Positions 43,857 to 53,052 of a stretch of DNA of 64,000 nucleotides are shown here, piece after piece. Within the stretch, counting starts at the first letter, position 1. The number at the start of each line of letters is the position of its first letter. Position numbers and translations under genes: made by a program. Origin of the DNA: PALSA-693 sp963834725 (GTDB lineage Bacteria; Actinomycetota; Acidimicrobiia; Acidimicrobiales; Palsa-688). The notes under the pieces were generated by a model, which was not told where the DNA came from, did no database searches, and was given only the letters and a program-made list of their open reading frames with translations. The stretch spans positions 62,001 to 126,000 of the forward strand of contig CAWICN010000001.1 in assembly GCA_963834725.1 (NCBI GenBank), given 5' to 3'.

Positions 43857-44593
43857 CGACCGACGTCCTCGAGACCGGCACCTTTCCGGCAGCCGGCGGA
43901 ACCGGAATAGTTGTCGGTGTTGGAAATGGTTGACGGAAAGAGGGACGCCCGACCCGCAGCGCTACAGTCATCGTGGAGAAATGCCACCTCAGTACGCTCA
44001 CCGTCCTTCGGACTCGGACAGGTTCCGAATATTTCCCCCTCTCGACAGTGCTCGTCTTCCTTATTAGGACAGAGACCGTGGGTGTCTCAGGGCGTATGGT
44101 TGTCCTTTCTGGCTCGACAGACTCGAATCCGGATTCCGTGCGGCACGCCGAACTCATAGACAGAGCGCGGCCAATCTCGGCCTTCTTCATCGCCTAGGCT
44201 GAAAAGGGCTCCTGATCGGAGTTTGAAAACGGCCCAGGCGGCTGTCTCTTTGATAACGCCCCCCTCGGCCGCAATGGCGCGGTAACGCACGCCAGGCACC
44301 CGTCCCTCCTCGACGAGCGGAGCTTTAGTGGCCCCAATCGCGTCGTGTTGTGATCGCCGACGCAGCAAGTCCAGCGCCACTAACGCTGGACTCGGCAATC
44401 GACAGCTCGTTGCAGAGAGTTGCAATGAGCAGCGACAGCGACACTGCGACGAAGCGCGTCTCACTCGGGAGCTAACTCCCGGCGAAGCGCTAAGACGAAA
44501 CGGCTCGCTCGGAAGGCTGGCCATCATTCGCCAATGCCTGTGCTTTCGATGCATGCTGAGCGGTTCACTCAAGGTAGTCATGAGGTTCGTTCG
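43857..44593. other. non-coding stretch inside the element
   Basis: Frames on both strands (for example 44087-44581 minus) lack domains and ribosome-binding sites, and their codon use is irregular. No tRNA folds here. It may hold the promoter of the excisionase gene and the 3' end of an older gene. Confidence 0.35.
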
Positions 44594-45187
44594 TTAGAAA
44601 GAGGGAGTGGGAGGTGCGAAAAGCGTTGGCTGGATCGGGAGTTCGAACCGTCCTTTGGACGGAGCGCGGATGGCCTGAGAACCCGGGTCGCGCCAGTGAA
44701 CGGAAGTTGAGTGATCCGCCGGGATGTCTCCACGCCTAGGACGGTCATTGTTGTCTTGCCCGTCGGGACAGCGTTTGTCTTCCCTGTCGGGACAGCCACC
44801 GCCCGTGTTCGCTGCGAGGGTGTCATCAGACTTTGGACGGGGGAGCATTTGAACGCCGTTGGGGAGCTGGAGGCGATAGCCAGAACGGGGGCGGCCGTCT
44901 CGGCCGGCGACCCCTCGCTCAAACACGACGAGACGGGCCGAGCTCAGTATGTGGACGGCGCGGGCCGCGGTATCCTTGGCTACTCCGAGGCTGCGGGCGA
45001 TATCCCGAACGCCTATGGGTGCGACCCAGCCTTGGTCACTGGGGTGGGCGGCCAAGGCCAGATCCTCCAGGGCGGCCCACGCCAGGACGCCCAGTTGGCG
45101 ACGCCACACTCGGCTTCGTGCATCGATGCATACGGTGCAGCCGGTGCTGTCCGGATTGGTTGGCTGAGTCTTCGGGTCGGTCGTCAT
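44594..45187 (-). CDS. winged-helix DNA-binding protein of the element
   Basis: 197 residues. A winged helix-turn-helix covers about residues 28-110 (WAALEDLALAAHPSDQGWVA, RDIARSLGVAKDTAARAVHI, SGYRLQLPNGV). A low-complexity tail follows with two repeats of CPD(R/G)xD encoded by 24-base DNA repeats. The ATG overlaps the upstream stop (ATGA). A second, broken copy is at 47.1-47.9 kb. Proteins of this type sit beside replication and transfer genes in actinobacterial elements and may regulate them. Confidence 0.72.
   Translation of the reverse strand: MTTDPKTQPTNPDSTGCTVCIDARSRVWRRQLGVLAWAALEDLALAAHPSDQGWVAPIGVRDIARSLGVAKDTAARAVHILSSARLVVFERGVAGRDGRPRSGYRLQLPNGVQMLPRPKSDDTLAANTGGGCPDREDKRCPDGQDNNDRPRRGDIPADHSTSVHWRDPGSQAIRAPSKGRFELPIQPTLFAPPTPSF
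44753..44796. repeat. 24-base direct repeat, two units
   Basis: GTCTTGCCCGTCGGGACAGC (44753-44772) and GTCTTCCCTGTCGGGACAGC (44777-44796), 24 bases apart, inside the winged-helix gene. Related units occur at 47388-47460. They encode CPDxxD on the minus strand and could also be iterons or protein-binding sites. Confidence 0.55.
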
Positions 45188-46119
45188 AGGCCCGCCTCTC
45201 CGGTTCGGTTGTTTCCGTAACCTGGGGCCGGTCGGGCCGGAAGACCGAACCAGCCTCCGGGCGCCCTGGCGGAATGGCCACGCTGCCGAGCCGTGGCCGC
45301 CTGGCGCAGAGGCGAGTGAGATAGTCGTGGGCGGCGTGCAGCGGGTACGCGTCGGCTGGCTCCGATGTGGACGTAGAAGAGTTCGCCGGTGTCCATGAGT
45401 TTGTAGAGCGTGGTGCGACTAACGCCGATGAGATGGCTGGCTTGGTGGACGCTGAGAAGCAGCGGGAGAGCGACGGGACTGTTATCGACCGGCGCGCTGG
45501 CGATCTCCTTCCGGGCGGGGGTGAGTAGGGGAATGGTCGGTCGTGTTTCCATCGCATCGCGGGCGGCACGCAGCGATTGTCGGGCCGCGGCTCGGGTCAG
45601 GCCGAGGCGTTTGGTGGCCCGGTCGAGCGGCAGGCCGGCGATGGCAACCTGGTGGGCAACGGCGGCGTCGAGCGGGTCGAGCCGACGAGCGCGGACGGCA
45701 TCGACTAGCTGCATAGTGGCCGTCTCGGGGAGGGACGGTTCGCTGCTGTCGGGTTGGATGGGCCTGAGGTCAGGGGTCGAAGTCGACCGTACGTCGAGCG
45801 GTCCGGCGGTAGGACTCGTGGATGGTGCGGAGATGGGGACGATCCGGTGAGACGAACTCGGGGTCGGAGTCCGATTGCTGGCGTCATTCTGCTGGCTGAA
45901 TAAATGCTCGATGTAGTCGTGGACCGCTTTGAGGGGTACCCGTCGGCTGGCCCCGCGCTTGACGGACTTGAGCTCGCCGCTATCGATGAGCTCGTAGATG
46001 GTGGATCGGCCCATGCCCAGGAGTTCGGCTGCCTGGTTGACGGTCAGCAGCAGCGGCACGACGGGTAACCCCGAGCCAGGGTCCCGAGGTGCGCCGAAGG
46101 GTTGGGGAGGGGGAATCAT
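45184..46119 (-). CDS. protein with two excisionase-type helix-turn-helix domains
   Basis: 311 residues. HTH_17 domain 1 lies near residues 24-70 (LTVNQAAELLGMGRSTIYEL, GASRRVPLKAVHDYI), a sigma-like helical section near 135-190 (LPLDRATKRLGLTRAAARQS), and HTH_17 domain 2 near 215-262 (LSVHQASHLIGVSRTTLYKL). After GASRRVP in domain 2 the neighbouring frame reads LHAAHDYLTRLCARRPR, a better match to domain 1, so a local frameshift near 45335 is likely. Start and stop overlap the flanking genes by four bases. Probably a DNA-binding regulator of the element. Confidence 0.68.
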   Translation of the reverse strand: MIPPPQPFGAPRDPGSGLPVVPLLLTVNQAAELLGMGRSTIYELIDSGELKSVKRGASRRVPLKAVHDYIEHLFSQQNDASNRTPTPSSSHRIVPISAPSTSPTAGPLDVRSTSTPDLRPIQPDSSEPSLPETATMQLVDAVRARRLDPLDAAVAHQVAIAGLPLDRATKRLGLTRAAARQSLRAARDAMETRPTIPLLTPARKEIASAPVDNSPVALPLLLSVHQASHLIGVSRTTLYKLMDTGELFYVHIGASRRVPAARRPRLSHSPLRQAATARQRGHSARAPGGWFGLPARPAPGYGNNRTGEAGL

Positions 46120-47096
46120 GGGTTGGACCTCCTGATCTGTGGGCGGATTGATCGAGCGGGAGCGGGGTTCGGGGAATGTGGCGCGGCGGTGGTCGCCGGC
46201 GAGAGCATCGAGGGCGGAGCGAAGCGCGGCGTCTGGCGATGGTCGAGTCCATGGCGACTACCCGCGGTTGAGGGATCCTCGTCGCCGAGGGCAACCCGGC
46301 AGGCGATGTCGAAGCTGACGGGGTCAAGCCCGCCGGATCGGGCGCTCTCGACGAGGGCGAGTGCCAGCGGATCAGCGTGGGCCTGGTCCGCAAGACTCAT
46401 GGTGGTCGTGCTGTTGAGGTTTCCCTGTGGGAGGGTGCGGGCGCAACGGCGGCGATAGGCATCGTGGCTGGTGCGCAGATGTCGCGCCGCGGCCCTGATG
46501 ATCAGGCGGGCGGGACGCAGATGGCGCTGGCCGGCGTGGGCCGCGATGGCCAGCCAGGCGGCGCTGATGGTATCAGTGTCGAGTTCGTCACGGCTCCACC
46601 ATGGACCGCCGCTCCGGGCCGTCTGCCAGCGCCGACCGGCCGCTACTCGCAGCCCAGGAATGATCGCAACCAGGACGGCGTAGGCAGCGAGTCCGTCATA
46701 GTGCGCGGCGAGCAGAAGTCCGCTGAGCAGCCGGCAGGACTGCTCGGCGGCACCTAAGCATCCGACCGCATCGAGGATCTCGGCGGGGGAGTCGAAGCCG
46801 TCGAGTTCTGGGGCGGCCTGCGCCCAGATGGCGACGTGCTGATGGGCATTGGGTGGGGAGACGCGCCGGTCCCAATCCATCTGTAAGGCGACCCACACGC
46901 TTCTGGGGGCGTGAGAAGCAGCCCCGGGAGAGTCCACGCCCCAGGGCGTACCGTTGGTATGCGCTGGAGAGCGCGGTTGCACCGCGACGGTGCCGGGTGC
47001 TTCGGGGTGTCGGTCTTTGGTGATTTCTGGTTCGCCTTTCGGGGTTCGGTCGGAGGAATTGGTTCTCATAACAAGGGCGGGGCTCGGGTCACTCAT
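46116..47096 (-). CDS. hypothetical element protein
   Basis: 326 residues. The middle (QHVAIWAQAAPELDGFDSPAE through LIIRAAARHLRTSHDAYRRR) is helical and alanine-rich, and the C-terminal part (DPLALALVESARSGGLDPVS, FDIACRVALGDEDPS) resembles the sigma-like section of the next gene. No enzyme motif seen. First gene of a run of three joined by ATGA overlaps, so it is likely co-expressed with the two DNA-binding proteins. Confidence 0.62.
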   Translation of the reverse strand: MSDPSPALVMRTNSSDRTPKGEPEITKDRHPEAPGTVAVQPRSPAHTNGTPWGVDSPGAASHAPRSVWVALQMDWDRRVSPPNAHQHVAIWAQAAPELDGFDSPAEILDAVGCLGAAEQSCRLLSGLLLAAHYDGLAAYAVLVAIIPGLRVAAGRRWQTARSGGPWWSRDELDTDTISAAWLAIAAHAGQRHLRPARLIIRAAARHLRTSHDAYRRRCARTLPQGNLNSTTTMSLADQAHADPLALALVESARSGGLDPVSFDIACRVALGDEDPSTAGSRHGLDHRQTPRFAPPSMLSPATTAAPHSPNPAPARSIRPQIRRSNP

Positions 47097-47141
47097 GGCG
47101 CGATGGGGTCCTCACCTACCGGGGCCGGGGTGGCCGATCTG

Positions 47142-47886
47142 CTACACGCCAAGGGTCCGTGTCCTCTCCGGTAGGGAGAGAAGTGCAGGCTGGTCGTGGC
47201 GGGCGGCCAGATTGAATAGCGTCGGCCGGATAGCCTCGCCGGGCGGGGAGCAAAGTCCGATTGCGTAGGACGACCTGTTGGTCAGCCGCCGGCGCTGCAT
47301 CGATGCGACAGGGGCCACCTCCTCGGCCGGCGCCGGGCTGTCAGGTCGAGTAGGACAGCCGTCGCTGGAGTCCGTCGGCGCCTGCCTGTCTTGACTCTTT
47401 GGACAGTGGTCGCGGCTGTCTCTGCTTGTCGGACGGCGGCTGTCTTGCCGATCGGGACAGGAGTCGTTGGCGTTAGGCAGGGCCGTGTCTGGATGGTTCG
47501 GGCGGGCTCGCAGTTCAACCCCGTCGGGGAGTTGGAGCCGGTAGCCGGAACGCCACCGGCCGTCTCGTGCTGGGACGCGCTGCAGGACGACCAGACCAGC
47601 CGCGCCCAAGACCGCGACCGGCCGGGCGGCGGTACCTTTGGTGACCCCGACGCGGCTGGCGATATCGGCGAACACCGACGGGCGCCACCCAGCCAGGCTC
47701 AGTGTGATGGGCGGCGAGGGCCAGGTCCTCGAGAGCGGCCCAGGCCGGCGGACCCAATTGTCGACGCCAAACGCTGCTTTGTGCCTTCACGATGAGGTCG
47801 CGGGCCGGCGCGCTGCCCGCGCCGGTGGCGCTGCCGTCAGCTCCGCCTGTATGGCGATTCGGTGTGGTTGGGGATAGATTGGTCAT
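47142..47886 (-). pseudogene. second winged-helix protein of the element, frameshifted
   Basis: Starts MTNLSPTTPNRHTGG and follows the 44.6-kb protein through VWRRQLGPPAWAALEDLALA, then changes frame near 47680 and continues IASRVGVTKGTAARPVAVLG and SGYRLQLPDGV. The C-terminal CPDRQD-type repeats are also kept. One base lost or gained separates the halves. It is a tandem paralogue separated from the first copy by two genes. Confidence 0.62.
47388..47460. repeat. related 24- to 30-base repeats, three units
   Basis: GTCTTGACTCTTTGGACAG (47388), GTCTCTGCTTGTCGGACGG (47418) and GTCTTGCCGATCGGGACAG (47442), more diverged than the pair at 44753. Confidence 0.45.
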
Positions 47887-48375
47887 CACTTCGTGTGGGA
47901 CCGGGCGTGTCACTTTGGGGACTCCGGCCATTGGGGGGTGCTGCCGAGCCTTCAGTTGTGGTTCTCACCTCATAGCCATCGAAGTGTTACAACGGCCTGT
48001 CACCTCTACGCCGAGGCTGGCGCCACCCTGGGTGTTCTGTCTGGTAACGGCGAGCCTGAACGCCCTGGGTCAACGTCGCGTTTGGAGCGGTCGTGGCCCA
48101 TGTGAATCAAGCCCGAGCCCGGCTCGTAGGTCACGCTTGGCCGTTCGCCCCCCGCTTGAGGAGAAGCAAACGGGTGGTGGTCGCAGCGGTTGCTTGGGAT
48201 GGCACATCTCAGCCATAGCGCCGCAGAGGGGTGTGTCGTTCCAGGCTGCACGGATTTTTTCTGTCCGTGGGTGTCCGTGGCCGTATTGGTCGAAAAACGG
48301 GGTGGTGGGCGCGCCGTTTATTCAGTGATGACGATCTTGGGTCGCGCCCCACGTGTACCGGCGGGGTGAGCGGCG
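47887..48375. other. non-coding region before the relaxase gene
   Basis: Between divergent genes, the expected place for a transfer origin and promoters. Short direct and inverted GTCCGTG repeats occur near 48260 (TGTCCGTGGGTGTCCGTGG), but no recognised nick site. No gene is supported. Confidence 0.4.
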
Positions 48376-48888
48376 GTGTTGCGGCTGGCCAAATTGACCG
48401 ACGCCGAGTACGTGCTGGACCAGGTGGCGGCCGGGGTCGAGGACTACTACCTGGGCTCGGGCGAAGCTCCCGGTGTGTGGACGGGCCGGCTGGCCGAACA
48501 GCTGGGCCTGGCCGGGGTGGTCCAAGCCGACGATCTGCGATCGTTGATCGACGCTCGCCATCCCGACAGCGGGGCGCGGCTGGCCGGGTCGAAGCCGGCC
48601 ACGGTACGAGCCATTGACGCCACCTTCTCGGCGCCCAAGAGTGTGTCGCTGCTGTGGGCATTCGGGCCGCCCGACGCGGCGACGGCGGTGTCGATCGCCC
48701 ACGTGGAGGCGGTCCAGGCCGCCTTGAGCTTCGTGGAGGGCCGGGCGGCGGTAACCCGCCGGCAGGTAAACCGGGTGCGGGAGCGGGCGGGGACGTCGGG
48801 GTGGGCGGCGGCCACCTTCGTGTATCGCAGCAGCCGGGAGGGCGACCCCGAGTCCGGGGTTGTGCGCCCATGGGTCGCGCTTCGGTGA
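48376..48888 (+). CDS. MobF (TrwC-like) relaxase, N-terminal fragment
   Basis: 170 residues from the conjugative relaxase domain, which nicks the transfer origin. KLTDAEYVLDQVAAGVEDYY contains the candidate catalytic tyrosines, WTGRLAEQLGLAGVV and AIDATFSAPKSVSLLWAFG are diagnostic, and ATFVYRSSREGDP leads to where LHTHVVVAN should follow. That histidine motif is absent: the frame diverges and stops. The downstream helicase part resumes in the same frame after two stops. The relaxase is therefore probably inactive. Confidence 0.7.
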   Translation: MLRLAKLTDAEYVLDQVAAGVEDYYLGSGEAPGVWTGRLAEQLGLAGVVQADDLRSLIDARHPDSGARLAGSKPATVRAIDATFSAPKSVSLLWAFGPPDAATAVSIAHVEAVQAALSFVEGRAAVTRRQVNRVRERAGTSGWAAATFVYRSSREGDPESGVVRPWVALR

Positions 48889-48909
48889 GGCCCAGGTGGT
48901 TGAGGGGCG

Positions 48910-50883
48910 GTGGCGGCCTGGGGGGCGGGCCGGCTCGGTGTCGCCGATATGGAGACGCTGTCGGGGGCGTTCCTGGGTTCGGACCGGGTGGTGCGTCTGG
49001 TCAACCGGGACAGCACCGGGCGGGCCGCCGGCCAGTGGTCCACCGTGGCCCACCGCCGCCGAGAAGACCGAGTCCTTGGCTATCTGAGCGTTCTGCAACA
49101 GCGGCAGGCGGCGCCGCTGGACCCTATGTCGGTCGAGGCCGCCCTCACCGGGGCGGCCCAGCTGGGCGCCGATCAGGCCGCGGCGGTGGCCCTGCTGGCC
49201 GGACCAGGTACCGGGTTGCGGGCGGTGATCGCACCGGCCGGGTATGGGAAGACCACCACTCTGGCCACCGCGGTAGACGCGGCCCGACGGGCCGGCCGGT
49301 CGGTGCTGGCCGTGTCTACCACCAATCAGGCGGTGGCCCAGCTGCGCCAGGTGGGGATCCCGGCGACCACGGTGGCCCGTTTCGCCGTGAACCGCCGCCA
49401 GGCCGACCCCATCGAGCGTCAGGCCCTGGGCCGTTTCCGGGCCGGTGACATCCCGGCCAGCCAGGATTTACGGGACCGGGCCGGCTGGGAACACCGCCAC
49501 GCCGACCGCAGCCAGGCCCTGGAGGCCATGGCCGCGGCCGTCCTCGGTGATCTGGAGGTGTACGGGCCGGCGAGGGTGGCCGCCCTGGCCGTCACCCACG
49601 CCGACTGCGAAGCCCTGGCCGACCGCGTCCGGGCCGACCTCGTGGCCCAAGGGGTCATCACCGGCGCGGCCCTGGAAGGACCGGGCTGGGCCGGACCGCG
49701 GGCCTATCAGGCTGGGGATCGCCTCCTCCTGCACGCCCATGTCGATCTCGATGACGGCCGGCGGCTCATCAGCGGCAGCGTCCTCACCGTCACCGGTGTC
49801 ACCCCAGCGGGCCTGGTCGTGCTCGACGGCGCCCGCCAGGTCGCCGGCATTCCCGCCGAGGTCGTGCGAGGCCGTGCTGGCGACCCCATGGTGTCGCACG
49901 GCTGGGCCCGGACCATCGACGGGGTGCAGGGCGGCACCTGGGACCAGGTCCACTTGTTGGCCACCCCGGCCCTGGACCGCTACCGCGGCTATGTGGGCCA
50001 ATCCCGCTCCATCGCTCCCACCCACACCTGGAACACCACCCGACAGTCCCTCGACGACGACGACCGCGGCGGACGCCTGGTCACCGAACCGCAGGGCACC
50101 CCGGCCGAACAGATCGCGGCCGCATTGGGCCGAGCCCAACCCAAAACCTTCGCGGCTATCGACGACCCCTACCGCATCGGGGCCGACCTGCGGGCCGAAC
50201 AAGACCACCATCGAGCCCACCTGCGCGGGCGTCCCCCCGACGTCAGCCACCGCATAGCTCAGGCCGACGCCACCGTCCGGGCCCGCCAGCGTGACCTGTC
50301 CGACTGGGAGCAACGCCTGAGCCACTGGCAAGACCCGCAGGCCGCCACCGCCGGCCTGCGCGGCCTGACCCCCAGCCGCCGCCACCAGCACCACCAGGCC
50401 TCCAATCACATCGACGCAATGACCCCCCACCTCGAGCGAGCCCGTCACGACCTCGACCAGGCCATCCTCCGGCGCGACCAGTTCACCGCTGAGCAAACCA
50501 GGCGCGAACAGTTCGCCCTCGCAAACCAGTGGCGGGTCGAGCGCATCGCCCAACTCGACGAGCAGGTCGCCAAGCACTGGACCGACGCGGTCATCGACGC
50601 CGCCCGAGACGGCCACCCCACCGCCTACGGCACCCAGCGCCTGCAAGCGGCCCGAGCCCACTTGGCCACACGAGCACCCGTGGGCGGCGACACTCCGGCG
50701 CCCGCTGCTAGCAGCGATCTCCGGCTACTCGATCACGCCATCCACGACCTCATCCAACAGCAAGCGCGGCATCTGGCCACTCGAGCCCGGCCACCGGTCG
50801 GCCGGAGCGTCCACCAGCCCGAGCACGCCCCTCACCTGGGCTACATGCCACCCACCCCTTCAGGACCGAAGCTCAGTATTTGA
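48910..50883 (+). CDS. MobF relaxase helicase domain, internally deleted
   Basis: 657 residues from the helicase half. VVRLVNRDSTGRAAGQWSTV and RREDRVLGYLSVLQQR belong to the linker, then Walker A is APAGYGKTTT (near residue 110). TTVARFA is followed directly by VNRRQADPIERQALGRFRAGD. In intact relatives these two are separated by the Walker B DExx block and motif III, so about 80 residues appear cleanly removed. Motif VI (VGQSRSIAPTHTWN, with GYVGQSR) is present. The C-terminal 200 residues are helical and charged. ATP binding may persist but hydrolysis is doubtful. Confidence 0.72.
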   Translation: MAAWGAGRLGVADMETLSGAFLGSDRVVRLVNRDSTGRAAGQWSTVAHRRREDRVLGYLSVLQQRQAAPLDPMSVEAALTGAAQLGADQAAAVALLAGPGTGLRAVIAPAGYGKTTTLATAVDAARRAGRSVLAVSTTNQAVAQLRQVGIPATTVARFAVNRRQADPIERQALGRFRAGDIPASQDLRDRAGWEHRHADRSQALEAMAAAVLGDLEVYGPARVAALAVTHADCEALADRVRADLVAQGVITGAALEGPGWAGPRAYQAGDRLLLHAHVDLDDGRRLISGSVLTVTGVTPAGLVVLDGARQVAGIPAEVVRGRAGDPMVSHGWARTIDGVQGGTWDQVHLLATPALDRYRGYVGQSRSIAPTHTWNTTRQSLDDDDRGGRLVTEPQGTPAEQIAAALGRAQPKTFAAIDDPYRIGADLRAEQDHHRAHLRGRPPDVSHRIAQADATVRARQRDLSDWEQRLSHWQDPQAATAGLRGLTPSRRHQHHQASNHIDAMTPHLERARHDLDQAILRRDQFTAEQTRREQFALANQWRVERIAQLDEQVAKHWTDAVIDAARDGHPTAYGTQRLQAARAHLATRAPVGGDTPAPAASSDLRLLDHAIHDLIQQQARHLATRARPPVGRSVHQPEHAPHLGYMPPTPSGPKLSI

Positions 50884-50992
50884 GCCGACCAACGCACCTG
50901 AAGACCCTCGTCGGATAGCCGGTCTGGCAGCGCGAGATACGCCAACTCATCCACGGTCGGACTCATTCGCCTGCCGATCACGGGCCGGCCGG

Positions 50993-51005
50993 TAGCATCG
51001 AGGAC
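50993..51005 (+). promoter_or_regulatory. leaderless promoter of the toxin-antitoxin pair
   Basis: TAGCAT (50993-50998) is 7 bases before the GTG at 51006, the same geometry as the TetR genes. No Shine-Dalgarno sequence. Confidence 0.5.
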
Positions 51006-51173
51006 GTGAGCATCCGCCACGCTGACCTCAACGAGCTCGACCAGCCGAGCACCGTAAAGAGCGAGACACGCCAGGCGCTGCACGAGTGGTGGAGCCGCTG
51101 GGACACCCTGCCCGCCACCGATCGGGACCGGCCCGTCGCCGAGGTGCTCGCCGAGCAACGCCAGCACGATTAG
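51006..51173 (+). CDS. small antitoxin-like protein (VapB position)
   Basis: 55 residues, GTG start. SIRHADLNELDQPSTVKSET and a Trp/Arg-rich helix (ALHEWWSRWD), ending with an acidic C-terminus. It is directly upstream of a PIN-domain toxin with a 3-base gap, the position and size expected of a VapB antitoxin, though no known antitoxin fold is recognisable from sequence alone. Confidence 0.6.
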   Translation: MSIRHADLNELDQPSTVKSETRQALHEWWSRWDTLPATDRDRPVAEVLAEQRQHD

Positions 51174-51176
51174 GCC

Positions 51177-51602
51177 GTGCCCGCCCGGTACGTGCTCGAC
51201 GCCTCCGCCGGTGTTGACATCCTAGAGCGGACCCCAGAAGGCCAAGCCCTCTCCACCGTCATTCGCGCCACCGGCAACGACGAACCCGAACTATGGACCG
51301 TCGAACACTTCCACCTGGAGGTCGCCAAAGTCCTCCGAAGAGACACCCTCACCGGCGTCCTCGACGACCAGCGCGCCACCCAGCTCATCGACGTCCTCAC
51401 CGACTGGCCCCTCACCGTCGTCTCCGTCGCACCTCTCCTCGTCGAGGCTTGGCAGCTGCGCAACAACCTCACCGTGCACGACGCCCTTTACGTCGTCGCC
51501 ACCCGCCGCCTCGATGGCGCGACCCTCGTCATCACCGACCGCAAACTACCCAACGCCCCCGGCGTGGACGTCCCTGTCATCATCCCCGACCAACTCGGCT
51601 GA
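51177..51602 (+). CDS. vapC: PIN-domain ribonuclease toxin, VapC-like
   Basis: 141-residue PIN-domain RNase that cleaves RNA when released from its antitoxin. The four acidic residues of the active site are Asp8 (VLDAS), Glu48 (FHLEVAK), Asp102 (VHDALYV) and Asp121 (ITDRKL). GTG start, coupled to the antitoxin. Such pairs stabilise mobile elements, which fits its place at the end of the relaxase operon. Confidence 0.87.
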   Translation: MPARYVLDASAGVDILERTPEGQALSTVIRATGNDEPELWTVEHFHLEVAKVLRRDTLTGVLDDQRATQLIDVLTDWPLTVVSVAPLLVEAWQLRNNLTVHDALYVVATRRLDGATLVITDRKLPNAPGVDVPVIIPDQLG

Positions 51603-52077
51603 GCTGCCCTTCCCCGGCACAGGAAGCAGCGCACGGAGCGCCAAGAAAGGCGAGGTCTTGAGCACCTGCTACCAAGCAACCCAGTCAACTTCTCAGATCC
51701 TGTCTTCAGAGCCGCCACCACCCATCAACATCACCGGCCATCACCACCAACCGATATCGCGAGCCATCAACACCACCCCACAAACCAGCAACTCGACCCT
51801 TCCACGAGCATCCTTCAACAGCACGATTCACAGCAGCAGACATTTGCCACCGGTTCCCGGAGGCGTTCCCCCGGTGGCGCGGTGCTGGTCTGAGAAGGGC
51901 GGACGACTCTCTCCGCCTTTAGGTCGATGCAGAACCACGGTTGGTGGCGACGCGTTGCACCAGTGTCACGCATTCCACGACGACGTGTCCTTCCGGCGGT
52001 TGCAGAGTAGGGGAATTGCCATGAGGGCCACGGCTACGTTGACCCGTCTTGTTCAGCGGCCCCCACTGGTCGGGTGT
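51603..52077. other. non-coding spacer, probable right part of the element
   Basis: Frames are open but lack start sites and motifs; the sequence 51680-51840 is unusually rich in CCA/CAC, unlike its neighbours. No attachment-site repeat of the tRNA-Gly fragment was found here. Confidence 0.35.
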
Positions 52078-52611
52078 CTATCGGATGCCGGTGATGTCCT
52101 CCCAGCGGCGACGCCATCGGGGAGCGTCGACGGGTTCACCAGCCTCGATAGCCCACATGCGCTCCGCGGCGGCGTGCAGTTCCTTCTGCCATTCCTCTGG
52201 GGTCCTGGCGTCGATGACCAGCCCGGAGCGGACCAAGAGCGCGTTCACCCCGATCACATGGGTGTGGACGCTCCCGCCTATGGTCGACTTCAGTTCCGAG
52301 CGGACCCGCTTGCGGATCGATCCGAGTCGGGGAACCGGCAGCCCCTCGACCATCGCTTCGCCTATCTCCAGCACCGCGGCCACAATCCAGCGCAAGACGT
52401 CGGCTTCGCCCTCGGCGACGGGGGGTGGGCTGAGCCATCTGTCCACAATGCGCCAACAGGACTTGCAGACCCGGCGCGCGTCACCAAGCAGGTCCAACCC
52501 GGGTTCGGTCACGATCCGCACGTAAGGTCGACCGCACAGGGTGCGTGTCTGCCATTCCGCCCCTGGCCGGGAGAGGTTGCTGCGTCCTACTCTCTCGGGC
52601 GGCGAGACCAT
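52078..52611 (-). CDS. hypothetical protein with cysteine cluster
   Basis: 177 residues. TLCGRPYVRIV and VCKSCWRIVDRW give three or four cysteines suited to zinc binding; the rest is helical (EEWQKELHAAAERMWAIEAG). ATG at 52611 follows AGGAAG by 11 bases; the frame is open to 52695. No family recognised; it resembles small DNA-associated proteins of mobile elements. Confidence 0.5.
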   Translation of the reverse strand: MVSPPERVGRSNLSRPGAEWQTRTLCGRPYVRIVTEPGLDLLGDARRVCKSCWRIVDRWLSPPPVAEGEADVLRWIVAAVLEIGEAMVEGLPVPRLGSIRKRVRSELKSTIGGSVHTHVIGVNALLVRSGLVIDARTPEEWQKELHAAAERMWAIEAGEPVDAPRWRRRWEDITGIR

Positions 52612-53052
52612 GTCACAGAGGGCTTCCTCTGGCACGTCCGGCGAGGTGGACCGTGCCCGCCCACCCTCCGGCGACCTCCACCGGGGTAACCTCACGTGAT
52701 CCGACCTGCAGAGGCCACGACGGTGCCATACGGCTCACGATAGGCCCGGTACGGGCCCACCGGACGAGGGCCCAGCCTGCGCCTACCAGGCTTCCCCCAT
52801 CGGCACCGATGCCGGACGCTTGGACTCGCGGCTGAGTTATGCAGTATCCCGTGTAACGGCGAGAACGACGCGAGGCTGCACGTCTCCTGGTGAGGATTTG
52901 CCCGCCGAGGAACTCCAGGACTCGGGTCAGCCCCGTCGACCAGTCGACTGATGCCAGCCGCGATGCTCTCCTGAAGTCGGATATTGCGGATAACAATTCT
53001 GCTACCGGAGGATAGTCGACTCGTCGCAGATCGTCGATATCGACCTCGAACG
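52612..53052. other. stretch without a supported gene
   Basis: A long minus-strand frame (52613-53251) crosses this region but overlaps two better-supported genes in other frames and shows no motif, so it is not called. Confidence 0.35.

Noticed and set aside
44087..44581. 164-codon minus-strand open frame
   Set aside because: No family resemblance, no ribosome-binding site and an arginine/serine-heavy composition typical of wrong-frame GC-rich DNA.
44753..47460. Possible CRISPR array
   Set aside because: The 24-base period leaves only 4-6 bases between units, there are at most three units together, they lie in coding sequence, and no cas gene is present.
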